NCBI RefSeq assembly: GCF_015163075.1
Contig: NZ_JADDXU010000003.1
Span: 372,001-436,000, forward strand
Direction: 5' to 3'
Origin: Streptomyces justiciae
GTDB lineage: Bacteria; Actinomycetota; Actinomycetes; Streptomycetales; Streptomycetaceae
DNA length: 64,000 nt
Below the pieces are notes generated by a model. It worked only from the letters and a program-made list of their open reading frames with translations, made no database searches and had not been told where the DNA came from. Position numbers and translations under genes: made by a program. Below, one piece after another: positions 1 through 7,767 of this stretch (position 1 is the first letter of the stretch; each line of letters opens with the position of its first letter).

Positions 1-288
1 CAGCGCCGCCTCGATCAACGGCGCGGCGGTCGTCGCGAACGGCCCGGCGCAGTTGATCACGGCCGCCGCGCCGGCCAGCGCACGGTCCAGCGAGGCCGGG
101 TCGTCCACCGACGCCGGACGCGCCTCCACGTCGTACTCGACGGACATCGCCTTCAGTCGCACGGCGTCGCGACCGGAGAGCAGCGGCACGAAGCCGCGCG
201 CGATCAGTTCCTGCACCACGAAGCGCCCGGTGTGCCCGTACGCGCCGAACACCGCGACCGTCCGTCCCGCTGCTGCTTCCGCTCCCAT
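1..288 (-). CDS. Saccharopine dehydrogenase-like NAD(P)-binding protein (partial, N-terminal part)
   Basis: The gene starts at the ATG complementary to 286-288 and runs off the left edge, so only about 96 residues are visible. A Rossmann start is clear: beta strand VAVFGAYGHTG gives the glycine-rich dinucleotide loop, followed by a helix and LLSGRD at the end of strand two. This matches the N-terminal domain of saccharopine dehydrogenase/trans-acting enoyl reductase-like proteins, and the later segment AAAVINCAGPF is the usual strand-four motif. The substrate cannot be told from the part present. It is divergent from the GlxA-type regulator at 394, with about 105 bp between the start codons, so the regulator may control it (inference). 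Confidence 0.75.
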   Translation of the reverse strand, partial: MGAEAAAGRTVAVFGAYGHTGRFVVQELIARGFVPLLSGRDAVRLKAMSVEYDVEARPASVDDPASLDRALAGAAAVINCAGPFATTAAPLIEAAL

Positions 289-358
289 GACGCCCCCAAC
301 TTCCTCACCGGCTGATCCGTCGACGACCATCCTGGGCGGCGCGCACACCGCAGCGTGA

Positions 359-386
359 GTGTCCGGAACGACACGCCCCATACAAT
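359..386 (+). promoter_or_regulatory. Candidate leaderless promoter with inverted repeat for the GlxA-type gene
   Basis: TACAAT at 381-386 lies 7 nt before ATG 394, the usual -10 distance for a transcript that begins at the start codon. An inverted repeat GTGTC-N6-GACAC (359-374) covers the expected -35 position. I infer a leaderless mRNA with an overlapping operator; there is no experimental support. Confidence 0.4.
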
Positions 387-393
387 TACGGAC

Positions 394-1374
394 ATGACCG
401 CCGTCGCCCTCGCCGTCACCGACGGCATGCTGCACTTCGAGCTGTCCCTGGCGTACGAGGTGTTCGGCGCCGTGCCGGACGGGGTGACCGTCCCCTGGTA
501 CGACGTCACCGTCTGCGGCTCGGCGCCGGTCCGGGTCGGCCGGTTCCGGCTCGAACCCGATCACGGCCTCGACCGTCTCCGCGACGCCGACACCGTGATC
601 GTGCCGGGCTGGGCGGACGTCGACGTGGACCCGCCCGCCGAGCTGGTCGAGGCGGTGCGCGCGGCGCATGCGGCGGGGGCGCGGGTGGCCTCGCTGTGTA
701 CGGGCGCGTTCGTGCTGGCCGCCGCTGGTCTGCTGGACGGCAGGCGCGCGACCACGCACTGGGCGCACACCGAGGAGCTCGCCGCCCGCCATCCCGAGGT
801 GGAGGTCGACCCGGACGTCCTCTACGTCGACAACGGCAGCGTCCTCACCTCCGCCGGGAAGGCCGCGGCGATGGACCTGTGCCTGCATCTCGTACGACTC
901 GACCACGGATCGTCGGTCGCCAACGCCGCCGCCCGCCGTCTCGTCGTACCCCCGCACCGGGCGGGCGGTCAGGCGCAGTTCGTCGCCGCGCCCGTGCCCG
1001 CCCGCGACGACCACCCGCTCGCCGCACTCCTGCCCTGGGTGATCGAACGCCTGGACCAGCCGCTGACCGTGACGGACCTGGCCCGCCGGGCCGGGATGAG
1101 CTCACGTCACCTCACCCGCCACTTCCGGGCGGCCACCGGCACCACCCCGTTGCAGTGGCTGCTGACCCAACGCATCCGCCGCGCCCAGGAGTTGCTGGAG
1201 ACCACCGACGACGGCATCGACGCCATCGCGACCGCGACGGGCATGGGCACGGCGACGACCCTGCGCCGCCACTTCCACCGCACGGTCGGCGTCCCCCCGG
1301 ACAGCTACCGCCGCACCTTCCGCACCCGTCCCGCCACCGCCCAGAAGTCACCTACGGGGACAATGGGCGCATGA
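394..1374 (+). CDS. GlxA family transcriptional regulator (DJ-1/PfpI + AraC HTH)
   Basis: This 326-residue protein has a DJ-1/PfpI-like class I glutamine amidotransferase fold at about residues 4-165, with the nucleophile-elbow segment SLCTGAF around Cys102. A C-terminal AraC-type double helix-turn-helix follows at about residues 215-310 (SRHLTRHFRAATG and TLRRHFHRTVG helices). This is the standard GlxA/FtrA-like architecture of ligand-responsive transcription regulators; the ligand is unknown. The frame is open from GTG 355, but ATG 394 is preferred because a TACAAT box sits 7 nt upstream and the fold begins right after it. Its stop overlaps the next start (ATGA at 1371-1374), so the two genes are translationally coupled. 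Confidence 0.85.
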   Translation: MTAVALAVTDGMLHFELSLAYEVFGAVPDGVTVPWYDVTVCGSAPVRVGRFRLEPDHGLDRLRDADTVIVPGWADVDVDPPAELVEAVRAAHAAGARVASLCTGAFVLAAAGLLDGRRATTHWAHTEELAARHPEVEVDPDVLYVDNGSVLTSAGKAAAMDLCLHLVRLDHGSSVANAAARRLVVPPHRAGGQAQFVAAPVPARDDHPLAALLPWVIERLDQPLTVTDLARRAGMSSRHLTRHFRAATGTTPLQWLLTQRIRRAQELLETTDDGIDAIATATGMGTATTLRRHFHRTVGVPPDSYRRTFRTRPATAQKSPTGTMGA

Positions 1375-1715
1375 GCATCGTGAAGATCAACGTCCTCACC
1401 GTCCCCGAAGAGCAGCGCGAGGTCCTGGAGAAGCGGTTCGCCGCGCGGGCGGGGGCGGTGGAGGGCTCGGACGGGTTCGAGTGGTTCGAGCTGCTGCGCC
1501 CGGTGGAGGGCACCGACACCTACCTCGTGTACACGCGCTGGCGCAGCGAGGAGGACTTCGACAAGTGGATGGCGGGGATGGGGCGCGCCTCGCACGGCGG
1601 TGGCGGTGGCGGTGGCGCGGAGGGCGGCGAGCGGCCGAAGCCGGCTGCCACCGGGGCGACGCTGTGGTCCTTCGAGGTGGTGCAGCAGGCGGCGCCCAAG
1701 GCCGAGGACAGCTGA
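1371..1715 (+). CDS. Antibiotic biosynthesis monooxygenase (ABM)-domain protein
   Basis: This 114-residue single-domain protein has the ferredoxin-like ABM fold: strand SIVKINVLTVP, a helix with EEQREVLEKRF, GFEWFELLRPVE, then YLVYTRWRSEEDFDKWM. These are the landmarks of the heme-degrading/quinol monooxygenase-like family. A run of seven glycines lies between the last helix and the final strand (TLWSFEVVQ), longer than the loop usually seen there. ATG 1371 overlaps the TGA of the GlxA-type regulator by 4 nt, so it is very probably co-translated and may be that regulator's target or sensor partner. Function beyond a small-molecule or heme-related oxygenase cannot be read from sequence. Confidence 0.8.
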   Translation: MSIVKINVLTVPEEQREVLEKRFAARAGAVEGSDGFEWFELLRPVEGTDTYLVYTRWRSEEDFDKWMAGMGRASHGGGGGGGAEGGERPKPAATGATLWSFEVVQQAAPKAEDS

Positions 1716-1740
1716 TCGAGAAGTACCCCTGGTCCGTTGA

Positions 1741-1756
1741 GTTCATGGTCATGAAC
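1741..1756. promoter_or_regulatory. Perfect 16-bp palindrome upstream of the pectate lyase promoter
   Basis: GTTCATG-GT-CATGAAC is a perfect inverted repeat lying about 20 bp upstream of the predicted -35 box of the pectate lyase promoter. Its position suits an activator or upstream operator. The binding protein is unknown. Confidence 0.45.
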
Positions 1757-1776
1757 GGCAATCACGTACACGTCTA

Positions 1777-1805
1777 TTGACGCGTACACAGCAGGCCCTT
1801 ACGGT
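1777..1805 (+). promoter_or_regulatory. Predicted housekeeping-type promoter of the pectate lyase gene
   Basis: TTGACG (1777-1782) and TACGGT (1800-1805) are separated by 17 bp, close to the streptomycete HrdB consensus. The predicted start of transcription is near 1811-1813, giving a leader of about 107 nt before ATG 1919. Confidence 0.55.
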
Positions 1806-1810
1806 CCGGA

Positions 1811-1822
1811 GAAAGCGCTTTC
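1811..1822. promoter_or_regulatory. LacI-family-type operator over the pectate lyase transcription start
   Basis: GAAAGCGCTTTC is a perfect 12-bp palindrome with a central CG, the layout of LacI/GalR-family operators. It sits immediately after the -10 box, where a bound repressor would block transcription. This fits substrate-inducible control of a secreted polysaccharide lyase; no LacI-family gene lies in the window. Confidence 0.5.
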
Positions 1823-1918
1823 CCCTCTCTGGAAGAGGTGCGCGCGACGTGGCGTGTTCATTCACGCGAACCGCCACGTTGCCACACCCAACCCGCGACA
1901 GAAAGGGCACGGCCCCCC

Positions 1919-3520
1919 ATGACCAAGTTCTCCGGTCCCCGTACGAGACCCATAGCCGCCGCATCCGCGGTCGCGACCGTCGGCCTCCTCGCCGGCACCC
2001 TGGTCGCCCTCTCCGGCACCACGGCGAACGCCGCCACCACCCGCTACGAGGCCGAGACCTCACCGGCGGTCTGCACCGGCGCCGTCGAGACGGAGTGGAC
2101 CGGCTACTCCGGCAGCGGCTACTGCAACGGCACCAACGCCTCCGGCGCCTACAACCAGTTCACCGTCTCCGCCTCCGCCGCGGGCACCGCGACCGTCAGC
2201 GTCCGCTTCGCCAACGGCACCACGACGGCCCGCGCCACGGACGTCGTCGTCAACGGCACGACCGCCTCCTCGGCGTCCTTCGAGGGCACGGGGGCGTGGA
2301 CGACCTGGGCGACGAAGACGTTCACCGTGCCGGTGAACGCGGGCAGCAACACCATCCGCCTCAACCCGACCAGCGCGGGCGGCCTGGCCAACATCGACTA
2401 CATCGACGTGGAGACCACGGGTACGACGACCCCGCCCTCCTCCACGGCCCTGTACGTCTCCCCCACCGGCACGGACGGCGCGGCCGGTACGGCGAGCGCC
2501 CCGACCACCCTCACCTCCGCGATCAGCCGTATCGCGGCCGGCGGCACGATCTACATGCGCGGCGGCACGTACAACTACTCGTCCACCGTGACGATCCCGG
2601 CCGGCAACAACGGCACTTCCAGCGCCCGCACCCTGCTCTCCGCGTACCCGGGTGAGACGCCGGTGCTCAACTTCTCGGCGCAGAGCGAGAGTTCGTCGAA
2701 CCGCGGTCTTCAGCTGTTCGCCAACTACTGGAAGCTCTACGGCCTCGTCGTCGAGCGCGCGGGCGACAACGGCATCTACGTCGGCGGCAGCAACAACGTC
2801 ATCGAGCGCACGGTGACCCGCTACAACCGTGACACCGGGCTCCAGTTGGGCCGGATCGCCTCCTCGACGCCGAGCAGCGAGTGGCCGTCGAACAACCTCG
2901 TCCTCAGCGCCGAGTCGCACGACAACGCCGACTCCGACGGCGAGGACGCGGACGGCTTCGCGGCGAAGCTGACGACGGGCACGGGGAATGTCTTCCGGTA
3001 CGCCGTTTCCCACAACAACATCGACGACGGCTGGGACCTGTACACCAAGACGGACACCGGCGCGATCGGCCCGGTGACCATCGAGTACTCCCTCTCCTAC
3101 AACAACGGCACCCTCAGCGACGGCTCCCAGGCCGGCAACGGCGACCGCAACGGCTACAAGCTCGGCGGCGACTCCATCGCGGTCAACCACGTCGTCCAGC
3201 ACAGCATCGCCTACGGCAACGGCCACCACGGGTTCACGTACAACAGCAACCCGGGCTCGATGACCATCACGAGCAACGTGGCCGTCGCCAACACCGAACG
3301 CAACTTCAACTTCGAGACCGGAACCTCGGTCTTCCGCTCCAACACCTCCTGCGACAGCGGCGCCAACGACCGCTACGTGGGCGACGCCGACAGCTCCAAC
3401 CAGTTCTGGTCCGGCACGAACGGCTCCCGCTGCTCCTCCTACACGGGCGCCCTGGGCTGGTCTTTCGCGTCCAACGGCAGCCTGGTGGTGACGTTCGGCG
3501 GCAAGCAGGTCACGCTCTAG
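1919..3520 (+). CDS. Secreted pectate lyase, family PL9-like, with N-terminal carbohydrate-binding module
   Basis: This 533-residue exported protein starts at ATG 1919; the upstream in-frame extension looks non-coding. A Sec signal peptide ends near ANAATTRYEAE. Residues about 38-135 form a CBM35/CBM6-like module (YEAE start, GGLANIDYIDV end). After a short Thr/Ser linker, ALYVSPTGTDG opens a right-handed parallel beta-helix. The segments DSDGEDADGFAAK, NNIDDGWDLYTK and NGYKLGG hold the clustered Asp residues and Lys expected for calcium-assisted beta-elimination in PL9 enzymes such as Pel9A. It should cleave polygalacturonate outside the cell. The gene stands alone between its own promoter/operators and a strong terminator. 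Confidence 0.85.
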   Translation: MTKFSGPRTRPIAAASAVATVGLLAGTLVALSGTTANAATTRYEAETSPAVCTGAVETEWTGYSGSGYCNGTNASGAYNQFTVSASAAGTATVSVRFANGTTTARATDVVVNGTTASSASFEGTGAWTTWATKTFTVPVNAGSNTIRLNPTSAGGLANIDYIDVETTGTTTPPSSTALYVSPTGTDGAAGTASAPTTLTSAISRIAAGGTIYMRGGTYNYSSTVTIPAGNNGTSSARTLLSAYPGETPVLNFSAQSESSSNRGLQLFANYWKLYGLVVERAGDNGIYVGGSNNVIERTVTRYNRDTGLQLGRIASSTPSSEWPSNNLVLSAESHDNADSDGEDADGFAAKLTTGTGNVFRYAVSHNNIDDGWDLYTKTDTGAIGPVTIEYSLSYNNGTLSDGSQAGNGDRNGYKLGGDSIAVNHVVQHSIAYGNGHHGFTYNSNPGSMTITSNVAVANTERNFNFETGTSVFRSNTSCDSGANDRYVGDADSSNQFWSGTNGSRCSSYTGALGWSFASNGSLVVTFGGKQVTL

Positions 3521-3538
3521 GCGAGCCTGCTTCCCTCC

Positions 3539-3577
3539 AGGGCAGGAAGGTCAGGACGTATCTGACCTTCCTGCCCT
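3539..3577 (+). terminator. Strong hairpin terminator after the pectate lyase
   Basis: The arms AGGGCAGGAAGGTCAG (3539-3554) and CTGACCTTCCTGCCCT (3562-3577) form a perfect 16-bp stem with a 7-nt loop, 18 nt after the stop codon. There is no long T-run, which is common for streptomycete terminators. Confidence 0.85.
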
Positions 3578-3613
3578 AGATTTGGCGCCGTGCGGCACGC
3601 CGGAGGGGGCACG

Positions 3614-4201
3614 GTGGACTACGACTACGACGTCTTCATCAGTTACAGCCACAGAGGGCATGTGCGGGACTGGGTGAAGAACCACTTCAGCCGTGAACTC
3701 CAGCTGTATCTAGAGGACTTGCTGCCCACGGACCCGCGCATCTTCGTCGACTTCGAGATACCCGCCGGATCGCCCTGGCCGGACCGCCTGGAACAGGCGT
3801 TGCTGCGCAGCCGCTGTCTGGTGGCCATCTGGTCGCCGCCGTACTTCCGTTCGGACTGGTGCATGGCCGAGTGGAAGAGCATGCAGCTGCGCCAGGAGGC
3901 GCTGTCGCAGGTCAACGGCCAGGCGCCGACGCTCGTCTACCCGATCAACTTCATGGACGGCGAGCACTTCCCGGAGGAGGCGCAGAAGATCCAGCAGTAC
4001 AAGGAGCTCACCAAGTACGGCTACGACGGCCCCCAGTTCCGGGACACCCCCGCCTATCTCGGCTTCCAGGACCGGATGCGCACGGTCGCCGAGGAGGTAG
4101 CGGCCTGTCTGGCCTGCGCCCCCGAGTGGCAGGAAGGCTGGCCGGTCGTCCGACCCGCCGCGCACGCGGAGTCCCCCCAGCGTTCCGTCCCGAGGCTGTG
4201 A
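3614..4201 (+). CDS. TIR-domain protein coupled to the NLR-like gene
   Basis: This 195-residue protein is essentially one TIR domain. YDVFISYSHRG (residues 5-15) is box 1, IFVDFEIPAGSPW covers the BB-loop region, and SPPYFRSDWCMAEW carries the conserved Glu (about residue 86) that is catalytic in TIR NADases. The C-terminal 30 residues are not TIR-like. GTG 3614 is chosen because GGAGGGGG lies 5-6 nt upstream and the domain starts immediately; the alternative ATG 3590 lacks a good site. Its TGA overlaps the next ATG by one base (TGATG), implying translational coupling. By family it could cleave NAD or act as a signalling adaptor. It also resembles the FxsC-like TIR proteins of FxSxx-COOH loci, but no radical SAM gene or FxSxx peptide is visible here. 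Confidence 0.85.
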   Translation: MDYDYDVFISYSHRGHVRDWVKNHFSRELQLYLEDLLPTDPRIFVDFEIPAGSPWPDRLEQALLRSRCLVAIWSPPYFRSDWCMAEWKSMQLRQEALSQVNGQAPTLVYPINFMDGEHFPEEAQKIQQYKELTKYGYDGPQFRDTPAYLGFQDRMRTVAEEVAACLACAPEWQEGWPVVRPAAHAESPQRSVPRL

Positions 4202-7200
4202 TGACGATGAGCCAGGGCCGGATCGCGACCTTCTACTCCTACAAAGGCGGTGTGGGACGCAGCTTCCTGCTCTCCAACTCCGCTGTCCTGCTGGCCCAGT
4301 GGGGCTACCGGGTGCTGTGCATCGACTGGGACCTGGAAGCCCCGGGCCTGCACTACTACTTCCGTCCGTACATGGACGTCCCCGCCACCGGCCTGACCGA
4401 CATGGCGCTCGCCGTACGCGAGGGGGAGCGCGTCGGCGCCCTCGACCACATCACACCGGTCGCCCTGCCGGACGGGGCGACACTCGACCTGATCGCCGCC
4501 GGCGGCGTCGGCAACGACTACGTCCCCAAGCTCCAGAGCATCGACTGGGAACAGCTGTACCTGGAGCACGACTTCGGCAACGTGCTGGAGAGCTGGCGGG
4601 AGCGCTGGCTCGACGCCTACGACGTGATCCTCGTCGACAGCCGCACCGGCATCTCGGACTCCGGCGGCATCTGCACGGCCCAGCTGCCGCACATCCTCGC
4701 CTACACGTTCACGGCGAACCAGCAGAACGTCGACGGCGTCCTGGACGTCGTACGCCGCGCCTCCGTCACCCGCAACAGCCTCCCGTACGACCGCTCGCGC
4801 CTGCTCACCCTTCCCCTCCTCTGCCGCTTCGACATGAGCGAGGAGTACGAACGGGCTGCCGAATGGCGGGAGAAGCTGCGCGGCGAACTCAAGCCCAGCT
4901 ACGACGCCTGGGTCCCCGACGGCTCCCCCGTCGAACGGGTCCTCGACAACTGCACGGTCCCCTACTCCGCGTACTGGTCCTTCGGCGAGGACCTCCCGGT
5001 CGTCACCGAGGACTTCCGCAACCCCCAGCTGATCAGCCACAGCATCGCGTCGATCGCCGCGCTGATCGCCCGCAACCTGGAGGACGCCCGGCTGTTCACC
5101 GAGAGCCGCGACGCGTATGTGGACGCGGCGATCAGGACGGGGCGGCGGGGCGGGCATTACCAGTACGACTTCTTCATCAGCGGTACGCCGAAGACGGAGA
5201 GCGAGGCCACCAGGCTCGCGGCTCTGCTGGCGGAGGCGGGCCTGTCCAGCTTCTCGGCACTCCAGCCGGACGCCGGCCCGCGCGAGAACCTTCGGCCGGT
5301 CATCGACAGCAGCCGCCATCTCGTCCTGCTGGCCCGCGACTCGGTGGACTCCTGGCATCGGGACGAGCTGAACTACTTCCTGCGACAGACGCTGGACGAG
5401 CAGTCGGACCGCACGGTGTTCCCGGTGGTCGGCTCGACGCGGGTGCTGCGGGATCTGCCGTCACTGGTGCATGCGCTGCCGTCGTACAGCCTGGCCGAGG
5501 GCCAGCTGGCGGACGTTGCCCGGGGGATCTCGGCGAGGGCTCGGTCGCAGTCGACCCACGTCGATTTCGACACGGCGTCCTCGGCGGGGCGTGGGCGGGT
5601 GTTCGTGGCTCATATGCCGGAGGACCGGGCGTGGGCCGAGTGGGTCAGCTGGACCTTGCGGGAGGCAGGGTACGAAGTCGACCAGGACTGGCCGGGGCGG
5701 CAGGGAGACAGCTTCCTGACGACTGTGCTGGGCCTCCCGGCCGAGGACCGGATCGTGGCCTTGTACTCCGCCGCGTTCCTCGGCGAGGGCGGGATGCCCA
5801 GGGACCAATCGGCGGCGCTGCTGGCGATGCCGGAGAAGTTCATCGCACTGCGCGTCGAGGAGATCGACGTGCCGGGGGCTGTCCAACGGCACGGGTTCAC
5901 CGACCTGTTCGGCGTGGAGGAGCGGGAGGCACGGGAGGCGCTGTTGCGGGCGGTCGAAAACCCGATCAGCACGCCTACGACGCCGCCCGCGTTCCCAGCG
6001 TCGAGTACGACTGAGTCCCGGGTGCCAGGAGACCGGCCGAGCGCGTGGAACCTCCCCACCCGCAATGCCGGCTTCATCGCACGGGACGACCTGATGCTGG
6101 AGATCAAGACCAGGCTGACGGACTCGACCACCAGAGCACCACTGGCGCTGACCGGGCCCTGCGGGGTCGGCAAGTCCCAGTTGGCCATCGAGTACGCGCA
6201 CCACTACCGCAGCGAGTACGACCTGGTCTGGTACATGCAGGGGGCGTACACCTCGTCCTTGGCCGAGCTCGCCGCAGCCCTCGGCTGTTGGCAGGCCGAC
6301 AGCAGCGACGTCGACGGTGTCCGGGCCCTCCACCAGGAGCTGCGCGAGCGTTCGCGTTGGCTGTTGATCTTCGATGGCGTCGAGAACCCCGTCGATCTCG
6401 CCGGCCTTCTGCCGAACGGTGACGGGCACGTGCTGATCACCTCCCGCAACCCCCATTGGCGTCAGGTCGCCACGACACTCGAGGTCGATGTCCTGCCACG
6501 CGCGGACGCGGTCGCCCTGCTGACCTCCCGCCATCGCAACTTGACCAAGGGGTACGCGACACAACTGGCCGAGGCGTTGGACGGTCTGCCGCTCGCGCTG
6601 GCCCAGGCTGCGGAGGCCCTCTACGTCTTCCCCCCGGAGGAATACCTGCAACTGCTGGCAGAGCACCCGGCCGAAACGCTCGACGAGGACAGGCCGTCCG
6701 ACTACCCGGGAGGGTATCTGACGGCTCAGCTGGCGATGAGCTTGAACAAACTGAGCCAGGAGAAACCAGAAGCCGCCCTCCTGTTGCGCGCCTGCGTGCT
6801 GCTCGCCCCCGTGCCCCTTCCGCTGACCCCAACCGCCCTGGGGGCCACCCCCCGTGGCTTCCGGCAGCTCCTGATGGCGATGGAGGAGGCCGGGCTGGCC
6901 CGGGTGTCCGGCGGCAGCACCAGGCTGCCCAGGCTGACCCTGGCCGTGCTGCGCGACCACCTCAGCGCCGAGCAACGTGCCCCGGCCGCCGCCAAAGCCA
7001 GCGAGCTGCTGATCGCCCTCGACCCCGACGACGCCCCGGACGCCGAGGGCCGCTGGCGTGAACTCGCGCCCCACTTCCTCGCCATCGCCCCGGGCGACCT
7101 CGTCACGACGACCGCGCGGGCCGTGGCACTCAGGGCCTGCTGGTATCTGATGGAACGCGGCGATTACGGCCAGGCCCTGCACAGGCTGCAGGACCTGTAC

Positions 7201-7689
7201 GCGACGTGGGAGCGGGGACTGGGCGGCGATGCCGTGGAGACCCTGATGGCAGCCTCCTACCTGGCGCGCGCCTCTTTCGTCACGGAGGACCGCGAGAGCG
7301 CGTGGAAGCTGGACTCGGACGTCTTCGACCGTCAGCAGCGCCTGATCGGTCCGGAACACCCTGACACGCTGCGCACCGCCACGAATCTCGCCATCGACCT
7401 CGCGGCTGTCGGCCGGACCGAGCAGGCCGTCGCCCTCGGGGAGAACAACCTTCGCAACCAACGCGACGTACTCGGCGAGGACCACCCCGACACCCTGCAG
7501 ACCGCCGCCAATCTCGCCATCGACCTCGAGTCCCTGGGCCGGACAGCGGACGCGAACTCCCTCCGCGACGACACCATCGCCCGCATGCGTCGGGTGCTCG
7601 GCCATAACCACTCCAAATCCCTGCACGCCATCGACCGCCACAAGTTGCGGCTCCCCCCGCTGGGCGCGCAGCAGACACCGCCGTTCTGA
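4201..7689 (+). CDS. NLR-like multidomain protein: MinD/ParA-type ATPase – TIR-like – TIR-like – NB-ARC – TPR (FxsT-like)
   Basis: The domains of this 1162-residue protein run in this order. (1) A ParA/MinD-type P-loop, YSYKGGVGRS at residues 15-21, with CIDWDLEAPG (about residues 7-300). (2) A TIR-like domain, YQYDFFISG to about residue 450, keeping Glu in SWHRDEL (about residue 388). (3) A second TIR-like domain, RVFVAHMPEDRAWAEW at about 463-585, where the equivalent position reads MPRDQ, so the catalytic Glu appears lost. (4) An NB-ARC/STAND NTPase from about 615, Walker A GPCGVGKS (652-659) and Walker B LLIFDGVEN. (5) C-terminal helical repeats ending in two kinesin-light-chain-like TPRs (HPDTLRTATNLAIDL, HPDTLQTAANLAIDL). 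It resembles the TPR proteins of FxSxx-COOH systems and STAND defence proteins. I infer an NTP-driven sensor/signalling protein working with the TIR protein; its role is unproven. Confidence 0.85.
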   Translation: MTMSQGRIATFYSYKGGVGRSFLLSNSAVLLAQWGYRVLCIDWDLEAPGLHYYFRPYMDVPATGLTDMALAVREGERVGALDHITPVALPDGATLDLIAAGGVGNDYVPKLQSIDWEQLYLEHDFGNVLESWRERWLDAYDVILVDSRTGISDSGGICTAQLPHILAYTFTANQQNVDGVLDVVRRASVTRNSLPYDRSRLLTLPLLCRFDMSEEYERAAEWREKLRGELKPSYDAWVPDGSPVERVLDNCTVPYSAYWSFGEDLPVVTEDFRNPQLISHSIASIAALIARNLEDARLFTESRDAYVDAAIRTGRRGGHYQYDFFISGTPKTESEATRLAALLAEAGLSSFSALQPDAGPRENLRPVIDSSRHLVLLARDSVDSWHRDELNYFLRQTLDEQSDRTVFPVVGSTRVLRDLPSLVHALPSYSLAEGQLADVARGISARARSQSTHVDFDTASSAGRGRVFVAHMPEDRAWAEWVSWTLREAGYEVDQDWPGRQGDSFLTTVLGLPAEDRIVALYSAAFLGEGGMPRDQSAALLAMPEKFIALRVEEIDVPGAVQRHGFTDLFGVEEREAREALLRAVENPISTPTTPPAFPASSTTESRVPGDRPSAWNLPTRNAGFIARDDLMLEIKTRLTDSTTRAPLALTGPCGVGKSQLAIEYAHHYRSEYDLVWYMQGAYTSSLAELAAALGCWQADSSDVDGVRALHQELRERSRWLLIFDGVENPVDLAGLLPNGDGHVLITSRNPHWRQVATTLEVDVLPRADAVALLTSRHRNLTKGYATQLAEALDGLPLALAQAAEALYVFPPEEYLQLLAEHPAETLDEDRPSDYPGGYLTAQLAMSLNKLSQEKPEAALLLRACVLLAPVPLPLTPTALGATPRGFRQLLMAMEEAGLARVSGGSTRLPRLTLAVLRDHLSAEQRAPAAAKASELLIALDPDDAPDAEGRWRELAPHFLAIAPGDLVTTTARAVALRACWYLMERGDYGQALHRLQDLYATWERGLGGDAVETLMAASYLARASFVTEDRESAWKLDSDVFDRQQRLIGPEHPDTLRTATNLAIDLAAVGRTEQAVALGENNLRNQRDVLGEDHPDTLQTAANLAIDLESLGRTADANSLRDDTIARMRRVLGHNHSKSLHAIDRHKLRLPPLGAQQTPPF

Positions 7690-7695
7690 GCCCCC

Positions 7696-7728
7696 GCCCA
7701 CCCGTACAACTCGTTTGTACGGGCGGGC
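7696..7728 (+). terminator. Hairpin terminator after the NLR-like gene
   Basis: Arms 7696-7709 and 7715-7728 form a 14-bp stem with one mismatch (core CCCGTACAA/TTGTACGGG) and a 5-nt loop, 6 nt after the stop. It separates the TIR/NLR unit from the XRE gene. Confidence 0.7.
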
Positions 7729-7767
7729 AATGGTGAACGTACGGGGATCAGTGGGGAGTTCTTACCC

